DNA from: Methylobacter sp.
GTDB lineage: Bacteria; Pseudomonadota; Gammaproteobacteria; Methylococcales; Methylomonadaceae
Length of the DNA: 33,715 nucleotides
Assembly (NCBI GenBank): GCA_026399025.1
Contig: JAPLRU010000125.1
Span: 1 to 33,715, forward strand
Direction: 5' to 3'
Both the position numbers and the translations under genes were made by a program. The notes under the pieces are model-generated. The model was not told where the DNA came from and did no database searches. It saw only the letters and a program-made list of their open reading frames with translations. This document shows, one piece after another, positions 23,194-30,866 of the stretch. Position 1 is the first letter of the stretch; every line of letters starts with the position of its first letter.

Positions 23194-25065
23194 ATGTCTT
23201 TTCGTTTGCTGATCGGATTTGTTTTAGTCCTGTTTTGTTCATTTGCGGCCGCAGAAAAAAACGAGTTTTCGCTTAATCTGAATGAAGTGGACATGCAGGT
23301 TTTGATCGATACCGTGGCCGACATTACCGGCAAGAATTTCATTGTCGATCCGCATGTCGCCGGCAAAGTCAGCGTGGTCACCTCGAAGCCGATGCGCGCC
23401 AATCAAATCTACGATATTTTTTTATCGATACTCAAAGTGCATGGTTATGCGGCCGCCGATAGCGGCAACATGGTGAAAATCATCCCCAACGTCAACGCCA
23501 AGCAGGAACGTTCGATACCGAGTTCGGCAAGCGACGAATTATTGACCCGGATTGTGCAAATCCATCATGTCGACGCCAATCAATTAGTCCAAATTTTACT
23601 GCCGTTAATGCCTCAATATGCGTTCATGTCGGCCTTCCCGGACAGCAATGTGATCATCTTGTCGGATACCGCCGGCAATGTGAATCGTCTGGCGCAAATG
23701 ATCGAGCAGATCGACAGAAACGGCGATCTCAAAATCGAAATGATCCCGTTGCGTCATGCCAATGCGCAGGACTTGGTTAAAACCTTGACGGCAATGATCA
23801 GCTCCAGAAGCCCCGGCAAGGCCGGACAATTTATTCCATCCCTGGTCGCCGACGAGCGCATGAATACCGTGCTGCTCGGCGGCGACCCGGCCGGACGCAT
23901 GGAAATGCGGGCCTTAATCGCGAACCTGGATAACCCGGTTGAAAACAGCGGCGACACCGAAGTTATTTATTTGCATTATGCGCAAGCCAAAGACTTGGTT
24001 GAAACCCTGACCGGCGTTAAAACCGCGATCAAAGGCGACATTAACGGTCAAGTAAAAACCGAAGCAAGTACGCAAAAAGGCGTCGATATTCGCGCCGACG
24101 AATCGACCAATGCCTTGGTGATCAGCGCACCGGACGAGCAAATGCGTTCGCTGAAATCGGTGGTGCGTCAACTCGATATTCGCCGCGCTCAAGTGCATAT
24201 CGAAGCGATCATCGCCGAAGTCAACTACAGCAAGGACCAGGAGATCGGCGTGGAATGGCATACCAGACAAGTCAAAGACGGCGTATCGGCCAATACCTTT
24301 ACCAACAATCTGGGCGATTTCATCTCGAACAGCGCTAAAACCATGAGCGTCGGTTATATGGTCGGCGGCGAATTGCGCGCCTTGCTGGCGGCTTTCGCCA
24401 AGGACAATAACGTCAATATCCTGTCCACGCCGTCGTTGGTGACTATGGATAATGAAGAAGCCAGCATGATCGTCGGGCAAAATATCGGCATCCTGAGCGG
24501 CAGTTTCACCACGGCGACCAGCGGTGCAAGCAACCCGTTTCAAACCGTACAGCGGCAAGACGTGGGCATCAAGTTGAACGTCACCCCGCAAATCAACGAA
24601 GGCAATGCAATCAAACTCAAAGTCAAACAGGAAGTATCCAGCGTCGATCAAACCACCGCCTTATCGCCGAGCGGTGTCAGCATCGACAAGCGCGAGATCG
24701 ATACCTCGGTGCTGGTCGACGACGGCAAAATTCTGGTGTTGGGCGGCTTGATGCAGGACAGCGTGCAGGAGACCGTTACCAAAGTGCCTTTATTGGGCGA
24801 CATACCGTATTTGGGCCGCTTGTTCCAGGACACCAATACCGCCGTCACTAAAAAAAACCTAATGGTGTTTTTACGCCCGGAAATCATGCGCGATCCTGAC
24901 AAGGCCGCGCAACTGACTAACGGTAAGTACAATGATATACGCAGTCGTGAACAACAGGCTGGGAAAGACGGCGTGTATTTAATGCCGAAAGAACACGGGC
25001 CGTTGCTGCCGAATCTCGCGCCGGTGTATTCCGAACGTCCGGCTCCAGCGCCATTGGGTAGATAA
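23194..25065 (+). CDS. gspD: T2SS outer-membrane secretin GspD
   Basis: A 623-residue secretin. The signal peptide ends LFCSFAAAEK (~residue 21). The N0 domain opens with FSLNLNEVDMQVLIDTVADI. N1-N3 follow with typical starts (RIVQIHHVDANQLVQILLPL, MIPLRHANAQDLVKTLTAMI, VIYLHYAQAKDLVETLTGVK), reaching to residue ~330. The secretin barrel follows and includes VGQNIGILSG, VGIKLNVTPQINEGNAIKLK and VPLLGDIPYLGRLFQ (from residue 531), a family hallmark. It forms the 15- or 16-fold gated channel in the outer membrane. There is no lipobox, so a pilotin may or may not be used. Length is normal. It is followed by an 186-bp gap with a palindromic repeat before gspE, unusual because T2SS genes normally abut. 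Confidence 0.95.
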   Translation: MSFRLLIGFVLVLFCSFAAAEKNEFSLNLNEVDMQVLIDTVADITGKNFIVDPHVAGKVSVVTSKPMRANQIYDIFLSILKVHGYAAADSGNMVKIIPNVNAKQERSIPSSASDELLTRIVQIHHVDANQLVQILLPLMPQYAFMSAFPDSNVIILSDTAGNVNRLAQMIEQIDRNGDLKIEMIPLRHANAQDLVKTLTAMISSRSPGKAGQFIPSLVADERMNTVLLGGDPAGRMEMRALIANLDNPVENSGDTEVIYLHYAQAKDLVETLTGVKTAIKGDINGQVKTEASTQKGVDIRADESTNALVISAPDEQMRSLKSVVRQLDIRRAQVHIEAIIAEVNYSKDQEIGVEWHTRQVKDGVSANTFTNNLGDFISNSAKTMSVGYMVGGELRALLAAFAKDNNVNILSTPSLVTMDNEEASMIVGQNIGILSGSFTTATSGASNPFQTVQRQDVGIKLNVTPQINEGNAIKLKVKQEVSSVDQTTALSPSGVSIDKREIDTSVLVDDGKILVLGGLMQDSVQETVTKVPLLGDIPYLGRLFQDTNTAVTKKNLMVFLRPEIMRDPDKAAQLTNGKYNDIRSREQQAGKDGVYLMPKEHGPLLPNLAPVYSERPAPAPLGR

Positions 25066-25112
25066 AGCGATGTCCCGCGAAGACTCTATTATCTTATCGT
25101 TCCCCATTAACT

Positions 25113-25217
25113 TATCGTTCCCACGCTCCGGCGTGGGAACGCAGTTAGGGACGCTCCGGCGTCCCGCACCGCTGGAGCGGTATTCCGGCGTTCCCACGCC
25201 GGAGCGTGGGAACGATA
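25113..25217. repeat. GTTCCCACGC palindromic element between gspD and gspE (105 bp)
   Basis: The outer arms (25113-25141 and 25189-25217) are perfect 29-bp inverted repeats, and each arm is itself a hairpin, CGTTCCCACGC-TCCG-GCGTGGGAACG. Inside are GGGACGC-TCCG-GCGTCCC and CCGC-TGGA-GCGG. The element can fold as a cloverleaf-like set of hairpins or as one long stem. Relatives occur at 28330-28504 and 29961-30248, with half copies at 28211-28228 and 33539-33555. Confidence 0.85.
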
Positions 25218-25251
25218 CTATTGTGTTTTCCATCGACGCCGCCACTACCCG

Positions 25252-26766
25252 ATGAACACGATTCAAGAGAGCGACGTCAGCCCTGCACAAGGCTTTCAAC
25301 AACCGTCCTACAGCTTTGCCAAACGTCACGGCATTCTGGTCAAAACCAATCCCGACAACATTCCCAGCGTTGTCTACCTGGAAAAAACCGCCGGCCAAGC
25401 CTTATTCGAAATACGCAGGCTGATCGCTCGACCTGTCACTTTCGAGCAAATCAGCCCCGCAGCTTTCGATGCCTTATTGCAAGCGACTTACGAGCAAAAA
25501 GCCGGTCATGCCCAGCAAATGGTCGATAGCCTGCACGAAAACCTCGACCTTGCCGATATGGCGCAGCATCTGCCGAAACCCGAAGACCTGATGGAAAGCG
25601 AGGACGAAGCGCCGATTATCCGTCTGATTAACGCGTTGCTGACCGAAGCGATTAAAGAAAACGCTTCCGACATCCATATCGAATCCTACGAAAAACGCAT
25701 GGTCGTGCGCTTTAGGATAGACGGCATTTTGCGCGAAATTATCGAACCGCAACGCGAGTTTGCGGCGATGGTTATTTCCCGGCTGAAAGTCATGGCCAAA
25801 CTCGACATCGCCGAAAAAAGATTGCCGCAGGACGGACGTATTTCATTGATGGTCGGCGGTCGCACCGTCGATGTGCGCGTTTCCACGCTGCCTTCCGGCT
25901 ACGGCGAACGCGTGGTATTGCGCCTATTGGACAAACAGGCTAACCAACTCAGCCTGAAACAATTGGGCATGGCCGAGCATGAGCTGGCCACGATACAGCA
26001 GATGATTAACCGCCCGCACGGCATTATCCTGGTCACCGGCCCCACCGGCTCGGGCAAAACCACCAGCCTTTACGCGGTGCTGAATCAATTAAACCAGCGT
26101 ACCCGCAATATCCTGACCGTCGAAGATCCTATCGAATTCTACCTGGACGGCATCGGCCAAACCCAAGTCAACAACAAAGTCGAAATGACCTTTGCCAAAG
26201 GCTTGCGCGCTATTTTGCGGCAAGACCCCGATATTGTGATGGTCGGTGAAATCCGCGACAAAGAAACCGCTGAAATTTCCGTCCAAGCCAGTTTGACCGG
26301 GCATTTGGTGTTATCAACCCTGCACACCAACACCGCGACCGGCGCGATTACCCGCTTGCGCGACATGGGCGTTGAGCCTTTTCTGCTGGCGTCGAGCTTG
26401 GTCGGCGTGATTGCGCAACGTTTGTTGCGCAAGCTTTGCCCACAGTGCAAAAAACCGGAGCGGGTTCCGGCTCAGGATTTATCGGGCTTGGGCTATCAGG
26501 CAAATGCTGAAGAGTTTGTCGATATTTACCGACCCGACGGCTGCGAGCATTGCAAACATAGCGGTTTTAAAGGACGCGCCGGTATTTTCGAACTGATTGC
26601 AATCGATGCCGCCCTGCGCCAAATGATTAACGAACAAGCGCAAGAATCCGAACTGGAACGACACGCCCGACTTTCCTCGCGCAGCATCCAACAGAGCGCG
26701 CTGAAAAAAGTACTGGCCGGAGAAACCAGCGTCGATGAAGCCCTACGCATTACTCAAAAAGACTAA
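25252..26766 (+). CDS. gspE: T2SS cytoplasmic ATPase GspE
   Basis: A 504-residue hexameric ATPase that powers pseudopilus growth at the inner membrane, docked on GspL. The N-terminal domain covers ~1-130. EAIKENASDIHIE and RFRIDGILREI mark the N2 domain. Walker A GPTGSGKTTS is at 263-272, the Asp box/Walker B region around RQDPDIVMVGEIRDKETAE, and a His box at LSTLHTN. A four-Cys zinc motif, CPQC (396-399) and CEHC (431-434), is typical of GspE/PilB. The start ATG 25252 overlaps, as ATGA, the stop of a 61-codon frame running through the upstream palindrome. No Shine-Dalgarno is seen, so translational coupling is possible but speculative. Confidence 0.95.
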   Translation: MNTIQESDVSPAQGFQQPSYSFAKRHGILVKTNPDNIPSVVYLEKTAGQALFEIRRLIARPVTFEQISPAAFDALLQATYEQKAGHAQQMVDSLHENLDLADMAQHLPKPEDLMESEDEAPIIRLINALLTEAIKENASDIHIESYEKRMVVRFRIDGILREIIEPQREFAAMVISRLKVMAKLDIAEKRLPQDGRISLMVGGRTVDVRVSTLPSGYGERVVLRLLDKQANQLSLKQLGMAEHELATIQQMINRPHGIILVTGPTGSGKTTSLYAVLNQLNQRTRNILTVEDPIEFYLDGIGQTQVNNKVEMTFAKGLRAILRQDPDIVMVGEIRDKETAEISVQASLTGHLVLSTLHTNTATGAITRLRDMGVEPFLLASSLVGVIAQRLLRKLCPQCKKPERVPAQDLSGLGYQANAEEFVDIYRPDGCEHCKHSGFKGRAGIFELIAIDAALRQMINEQAQESELERHARLSSRSIQQSALKKVLAGETSVDEALRITQKD

Positions 26767-26811
26767 GTCCATGTCTGATAATGAACCTACCCGGTATATT
26801 CGCTTATGTTG

Positions 26812-26929
26812 TTCACCACGAAGGCACGAAGAGCACGAAGTTTATGTTTTTTCTTCGTGCTCTCGGCAATTGCTCCTGCATTGCACTACCTCCTGCATCC
26901 ATGCAAGTCGTTCGTGTCTTCGTGGTGAG
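26812..26929. repeat. CACGAAGG-type inverted repeat between gspE and gspF
   Basis: TTCACCACGAAGGCACGAA (26812-26830) opposes TTCGTGTCTTCGTGGTGAG (26911-26929), with an inner AGAGCACGAAG/CTTCGTGCTCT pair. It is a relative of the 180-bp element at 30051-30230 with a different middle. A half copy lies at 5506-5548. It fills most of the 211-bp gspE-gspF gap. Confidence 0.75.
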
Positions 26930-26977
26930 AAAAAATACATAACATCCGGATATTTTTCATGAAAATCACCTAATCCT

Positions 26978-28189
26978 ATGGCCGCCTTCGAATATAAAGC
27001 GATTAACGGCAACGGCCAAGCGGTCAAAGGCGTTTTTGAAAGCGATACCGTCAAACTCGCCAGACAGCAATTGCGCAATCAGGGCCTGCATCTGTTGGAA
27101 CTCAACGAAGTCCGTAATAAAGAGCATAAGACGCAAAATTCGCTATTTGCCCACCGCATTAATTTGCGCCAGATGGCGCATATTACCCGGCAGCTGTCGG
27201 CCTTGTTGCGCTCAGGCTTAGCCATCGACGAAGCCTTGGGCATTATCGCGAAACAACTGGAGTCGGCCCGAACCCGGCGGGTTTTATTGGGCATCAGAAC
27301 CCGGATTTTGGAAGGTCAAAGCTTCGCGCAAGCCTGCAATGCGTTTCCGAGCACCTTTTCGCCGCTGTACCGTGCGACTGTCGCCGCCGGGGAATCGTCC
27401 GGCAAACTCGACCAAGTGCTGGAACGGCTGGCCGATTACATCAGCGACAAAGGCCAAATTCACAGCAAACTGCAAATGGCGATGATTTACCCGGTGATGC
27501 TGACTTCGGTATCGATCTTAGTCGTTATCGGTTTGTTAACGTATGTGGTGCCGGAAATCACCGGGGTTTTCGACAAAATGGACCAGCAATTACCGGCTAT
27601 TACCATAGGTCTGATTGCTTGCAGCGATTTTTTTAAAAACAACGGCTTGATTCTACTCGGTATATTCGCCTGCGTTGCGGTAGCGGCCAAGGCGATACTC
27701 CGGCATGACGCGCCGCGCTTGGCGTTTCATCGTTTTTTATTGACCGCGCCGCTGATTTCGCGTTTTACCAAAGGCATGAACACCGCGCGTTTTACCCGCA
27801 CCTTGGCGATTCTGACTAACAGCGGAGTGGAACTGCTGGAAGCGCTGAAAATTTCCAGCCAAGTCTTGGCCAATAAGGCGATGCAAAAAGCGATAGAAAA
27901 CACCACGCTTCGGGTGCGCGAAGGCCAAAGCCTGAATAAGGCGATGGAAAGATGCGGTTTTTTTCCGCCGGTAACGATACACCTGATTGCCAGCGGCGAA
28001 GCTAGCGGTCAATTGCCGCGGATGCTGGCAAATGCGGCCGACGATCAGGAGCGGGAAATGGAAGCCTTAACCGAGCTGACCATGGGCTTGTTCGAACCGG
28101 CGCTGATTTTGTTCATGGGGCTGGTGGTGTTGATGATCGTGCTGGCGATTTTGCTGCCTATTTTTGAGATGAATCAATTGATTCGATAG
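26978..28189 (+). CDS. gspF: T2SS inner-membrane platform protein GspF
   Basis: A 403-residue polytopic protein starting MAAFEYKAINGNGQAVKGVF, the classic GspF opening. Two T2SSF cytoplasmic domains (about 70-192 and 272-394) each contain the RQLSALLRSGLAIDEALGII / RTLAILTNSGVELLEALKI type motif. Membrane segments lie near 170-195 (MIYPVMLTSVSILVVIGLLTY), 215-240 and at the C-terminus (FMGLVVLMIVLAILLPIFEM). It contacts GspE and GspL and probably converts ATPase motion into pseudopilin loading. Start ATG 26978 has no clear ribosome site. It is preceded and followed by repeat-filled gaps. Confidence 0.95.
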   Translation: MAAFEYKAINGNGQAVKGVFESDTVKLARQQLRNQGLHLLELNEVRNKEHKTQNSLFAHRINLRQMAHITRQLSALLRSGLAIDEALGIIAKQLESARTRRVLLGIRTRILEGQSFAQACNAFPSTFSPLYRATVAAGESSGKLDQVLERLADYISDKGQIHSKLQMAMIYPVMLTSVSILVVIGLLTYVVPEITGVFDKMDQQLPAITIGLIACSDFFKNNGLILLGIFACVAVAAKAILRHDAPRLAFHRFLLTAPLISRFTKGMNTARFTRTLAILTNSGVELLEALKISSQVLANKAMQKAIENTTLRVREGQSLNKAMERCGFFPPVTIHLIASGEASGQLPRMLANAADDQEREMEALTELTMGLFEPALILFMGLVVLMIVLAILLPIFEMNQLIR

Positions 28190-28210
28190 CGGCTCTCGTT
28201 CCACATCCGC

Positions 28211-28325
28211 ATCGTTCCCACGCTCCGGAGACTGTGAAAGTATTCGTTTTAGAACAAAAGCAAAAAGCATTCACCACGAAGGCACGAAGGACACGAAGGA
28301 CACGAAGTTTTCAATGCATTGAGTT
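28211..28325. repeat. half GTTCCCACGC palindrome joined to a truncated AGACTGTG element
   Basis: ATCGTTCCCACGCTCCGG (28211-28228) is the left arm of the element seen at 25113. At its TCCGG loop it is interrupted by AGACTGTGAAAGTATTCG, the end of the second element family. The latter runs in reverse orientation relative to 30051-30230 and stops in its middle near CATTGAGTTT (28325), just before the next GTTCCCACGC element. Confidence 0.75.
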
Positions 28326-28329
28326 TCGC

Positions 28330-28504
28330 ATCGTTCCCACGCTCCGGCGTGGGAATGCAGTCCGCAACGCTCCGGCGTTGCGAGGAGGGCGCTGTCAGTG
28401 CTGTTTACACTGTTAGCCGGACTGTCGCCGCTTAGTTGACGCTGTTTGCTGAAGATGACGCAGAGCGTCAGGACTGCGTTCCCACGCCGGAGCGCGGGAA
28501 CGAT
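28330..28504. repeat. GTTCCCACGC palindromic element between gspF and gspG (175 bp)
   Basis: Left arm 28330-28363 and right arm 28471-28504 are 34-bp inverted repeats with two mismatches. The inside contains GCAACGC-TCCG-GCGTTGC and a less ordered middle. It ends about 30 bases before the gspG start. An open frame that would extend gspG upstream runs through it and is not believed. Confidence 0.8.
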
Positions 28505-28534
28505 AAAATTAACCCCAACCCTATGGAAAAACTT

Positions 28535-28966
28535 ATGAACCAAAAAAAACAAAGCGGTTTTACCCTGATTGAAGTCATGATCGTCGTGGTCATTTTAGGC
28601 ATCTTGGCCTCCATCATCGTACCCAAAATCATGGGCCGTCCCGACGAAGCCCGAGCCGCCAAAGCCAAGCAGGACATCCGCGCGGTCACCGCCGCGCTGG
28701 ATTTATACCGGCTGGATAATTTCAGCTACCCGACCACAGAGCAAGGTCTGGAAGCGCTGGTAACCAAACCCTCAAATCTGGCGGCAGGAGCCAACTGGAA
28801 AAAAGGCGGCTACCTGGACAGCCTGCCGACCGATCCCTGGAACAAACCTTATCTGTACCTGCAACCGGGCGTACACGGGGAATTCGATTTGTACTCTTTC
28901 GGTGCCGACGGCGTGGAAGGCGGTAGCGACGCCGCTGCCGATATTACTAACTGGAATCTTAAATAA
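28535..28966 (+). CDS. gspG: T2SS major pseudopilin GspG
   Basis: A 143-residue prepilin with leader MNQKKQSG, cut before FTLIEVMIVVVILGILASII. Glu at +5 and the long hydrophobic N-terminal helix are canonical for PilD/GspO processing and N-methylation. The globular part (MGRPDEARAAKAKQDI, LDLYRLDNFSYPTTEQGLEAL, GGYLDSLPTDPWNKPYLYLQ, SFGADGVEGGSDAAADITNW) has the C-terminal calcium-binding loop of GspG. Start ATG 28535 is chosen because GGA (28525-28527) lies 7 bases upstream; ATG 28523 would give a leader four residues longer and also works. It is the major subunit of the periplasmic pseudopilus. Confidence 0.95.
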   Translation: MNQKKQSGFTLIEVMIVVVILGILASIIVPKIMGRPDEARAAKAKQDIRAVTAALDLYRLDNFSYPTTEQGLEALVTKPSNLAAGANWKKGGYLDSLPTDPWNKPYLYLQPGVHGEFDLYSFGADGVEGGSDAAADITNWNLK

Positions 28967-28979
28967 TCTGCCTAAGCCC

Positions 28980-29495
28980 GTGCCAAACCTGAAAGGCTTC
29001 ACGCTGATTGAATTGCTGATCGTTATTGTGCTGATCGGCATCGTCAGCAGCATGACGATGCTGTCGATGAACACCGGCAACCTTCGCGACCAACAAAAAC
29101 AAGAAGCCGAACGTTTGCTGCACTTATTTCAGCTGGCTTCGCAGGAAGCGATTATTCGGGGCGAGCCTGTCGCCGTTGAATATGACCGGCACGGCTATCG
29201 GTTTATGATGATGGACAACGGCCGCTGGCGCACTGAAATTCAGGACGCCCTGTTTAAACCGAGAACGCTGCATCCGCAGTTATTTATCGACCTGCAACTC
29301 GACAAACAGACGATTTTGTTGCACGACCAGGCCAATGCCGTTCCTAACCCGCACATCGTGTTTACGCCGGACGGCGACATCAGCCTATTCCGGATAAACA
29401 TCGGCTTAAACGGCAGCGATGAAACCTTCATCTTCAGCAATAGCCTTAACAACGGCCTGACCGTCGCGGCGCAAAGCGTTGCCGCCGCGCTATGA
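28980..29495 (+). CDS. gspH: T2SS minor pseudopilin GspH
   Basis: A 171-residue prepilin. GTG 28980 gives the short leader VPNLKG before FTLIELLIVIVLIGIVSSM, typical of class III signals. An upstream ATG at 28902 would lie inside gspG and give a 32-residue leader, so it is rejected. GspH joins the pseudopilus below the I-J-K tip. The globular domain has EAERLLHLFQLASQEAIIRG and EPVAVEYDRHGYRFM, as in the family, and IVFTPDGDISLFRI near the C-terminus. It starts 13 bases after gspG and its stop overlaps gspI (ATGA). Confidence 0.9.
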   Translation: MPNLKGFTLIELLIVIVLIGIVSSMTMLSMNTGNLRDQQKQEAERLLHLFQLASQEAIIRGEPVAVEYDRHGYRFMMMDNGRWRTEIQDALFKPRTLHPQLFIDLQLDKQTILLHDQANAVPNPHIVFTPDGDISLFRINIGLNGSDETFIFSNSLNNGLTVAAQSVAAAL

Positions 29496-29923
29496 AAACG
29501 CGGCCCAAAAGCGGCGGTTTTACCTTACTGGAAATCCTGATTGCCTTGGCCATATTAGCCATCCTGATGACCGGACTGCTCAAAATCGCGGCCGATAATA
29601 CGCGTAACCTTTGGCATATCGAAAACAAAACCATCGCCGCCATCGTCGCCGCCAACCATGCGGCGCACTTGCGCTTAGCCAAGGACAAGCCGGAACAGGA
29701 CGACGGTTGGGAAACCCAAGCCGGACGCCGCTGGTATTGGCAAACCCAGCGTCAGGTCACCACCACGCTGGGGCTTTGGCGCTACCGAATTCCGGTTTAC
29801 CTGGAAGGCGATAAAGAGCCTTATACGGAGTTAATCGGCTTTATCCCTGAAGCATTCGGCGAAGCGGAAAGCACTGATGAAAAAAACACGGAGACGGCGC
29901 TTGATCAAGCTGTTAATGATTAA
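29492..29923 (+). CDS. gspI: T2SS minor pseudopilin GspI
   Basis: A 143-residue prepilin. ATG 29492 overlaps the gspH stop by four bases. The leader MKTRPKSGG precedes FTLLEILIALAILAILMTGL. The middle stretch NTRNLWHIENKTIAAIVAAN and the conserved WYWQTQRQVT / WRYRIPVYL pattern fit GspI, which nucleates the pseudopilus tip with J and K. The C-terminus has an unusual ~20-residue charged tail (ESTDEKNTETALDQAVND). The last bases also contain an ATG (29916) that opens a degenerate second copy of the gspJ start. Confidence 0.9.
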   Translation: MKTRPKSGGFTLLEILIALAILAILMTGLLKIAADNTRNLWHIENKTIAAIVAANHAAHLRLAKDKPEQDDGWETQAGRRWYWQTQRQVTTTLGLWRYRIPVYLEGDKEPYTELIGFIPEAFGEAESTDEKNTETALDQAVND

Positions 29924-29960
29924 ATCCAGTCGCGTGCTGGAAATCCTGATTGCAATTTAT
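29916..29960 (+). pseudogene. remnant of a gspJ 5' end
   Basis: ATG 29916, overlapping the gspI stop, reads MIKSSRVLEILIAI. The intact gspJ at 30291 reads LKSSRGFTLLEILIAM. DNA 29922-29954 matches 30303-30344 apart from a 9-base deletion that removes GFT of the prepilin signal and a few substitutions. The frame then enters the palindromic element at 29961 and stops at 30059. It seems to be the old, coupled gspJ start, left behind when the repeats arrived. Confidence 0.65.
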
Positions 29961-30248
29961 AGTTCCCACGCTCCGGCGTGGGAATTCAGTCCGCAACGCT
30001 CCAGCGTTGCGGGACGCTGGAGCGTCTGCCACGGCATTCCCACGCCGGAGAGACTGTGAAAGTATTATCAAAATGAGTTTAAAAACCTATTCACCACGAA
30101 GACACGAAGATCACGAAGATCACGAAGGAAAAATAATTGTTTAAACTCAATGTATTGAAAACTTCGTGTCCTTCGTGCCTTCGTGGTGAATGCTTTTGCT
30201 TTTGTTCTAAAACGAATACTTTCACAGTCTCCAGAGCGTGGGAACGAT
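29961..30248. repeat. GTTCCCACGC element between gspI and gspJ, split by a nested element
   Basis: The left part 29961-30050 (AGTTCCCACGCTCCGGCGTG ... CATTCCCACGCCGGAG) and right part 30231-30248 (CCAGAGCGTGGGAACGAT) together form one palindromic element. Its right-arm loop is opened by the 180-bp element 30051-30230. CCGGAG and CCAGAG on either side look like a 6-bp target duplication with one change. Confidence 0.8.
30051..30230. repeat. 180-bp AGACTGTG element (complete, MITE-like)
   Basis: Ends AGACTGTGAAAGTATT and AATACTTTCACAGTCT are perfect inverted repeats. Inside, TTCACCACGAAG..CACGAAG opposes CTTCGTGTCC..CTTCGTGGTGAA. It has no coding capacity, so any movement must use a transposase from elsewhere. 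Partial copies lie at 28229-28325 and from 33556 to the window end. Confidence 0.85.
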
Positions 30249-30290
30249 GCAACGAGCGAAACGCTTGTCTATAAAGACATGGGCCGAAGC

Positions 30291-30866
30291 ATGAGAACAC
30301 TCAAATCCAGCCGCGGCTTTACTCTGCTGGAAATCCTGATCGCGATGGCGATCTTCGCCATCATGTCGGTGATGGCCTATTCGGGCTTGCGCGTGTTGCT
30401 GGAGGCGCGCGCCGCCACCGCACTAAGATCGGAGCGCCTCGCCGAATTGCAAATAACGCTGTATTTGCTCGGCGAAGACCTTGCCCAAGCAATTGCCCGT
30501 CCGGTCAGGGATGAATACGGCAGCCAGGAAAGCGCCAGCCGGGGCGGAAATAACGGCGAACTGTTAACCCTGAGCCGAAGCGTTCCGGCATGGTCCGCCT
30601 ACCCAACAGGCAGCCAATTGCAACGCGTCAGCTATCGTTTCGAACAAGGCTCGCTGTACCGTCTGGCCTGGACAACGCTCGACAGGACGCAGCAAAGCGA
30701 ATACCGGCGGCGTAAATTAATCGACCTTGAGCGGATACATCTGCGTTTTTTCGATGAAGACTGGAGCGATAGCTGGTCGTCAAGCTATGCGCCCAAAGCG
30801 CTGGAAATCGTGTTCACGATCAACGGCCTCGGTGATATTAAACGGCTGTTTTTTATTCATGACTGA
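30291..30866 (+). CDS. gspJ: T2SS minor pseudopilin GspJ
   Basis: A 191-residue prepilin. ATG 30291 gives the leader MRTLKSSRG before FTLLEILIAMAIFAIMSVMA; ATG 30279 would add four residues. Longer starts would begin inside the repeat and are rejected. The family features are YSGLRVLLEARAATALRSER, LGEDLAQAIARPVRDEYGS, LLTLSRSVPAWSAYPTGSQL and a C-terminal FTINGLGDIKRLFFI. GspJ forms the tip complex with GspI and GspK. It is separated from gspI by 367 bases of remnant and repeats, whereas these genes are normally overlapping. Its stop overlaps the gspK start by 8 bases. Confidence 0.92.
   Translation: MRTLKSSRGFTLLEILIAMAIFAIMSVMAYSGLRVLLEARAATALRSERLAELQITLYLLGEDLAQAIARPVRDEYGSQESASRGGNNGELLTLSRSVPAWSAYPTGSQLQRVSYRFEQGSLYRLAWTTLDRTQQSEYRRRKLIDLERIHLRFFDEDWSDSWSSSYAPKALEIVFTINGLGDIKRLFFIHD

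Noticed and set aside
23914..24651. 245-codon open frame antisense to gspD
   Set aside because: A shadow of the secretin gene, without start signals or family resemblance.
28436..28534. N-terminal extension of gspG by 33 residues
   Set aside because: It would be translated from a palindromic repeat and would place the prepilin cleavage site far from the N-terminus.
26812..30230. Regular CACGAAG units that could look like a CRISPR or tandem array
   Set aside because: The units are irregular, arranged as inverted arms with no equal-length spacers and no cas genes. They are dispersed palindromic repeats.
30183..30290. N-terminal extension of gspJ by 36 residues
   Set aside because: It is encoded by the nested repeat, and the short leader from ATG 30291 fits prepilins.
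30727..30858. N-terminal extension of gspK into gspJ
   Set aside because: 132 bases of overlap with gspJ in another frame is unlikely. ATG 30859 gives the usual short overlap.
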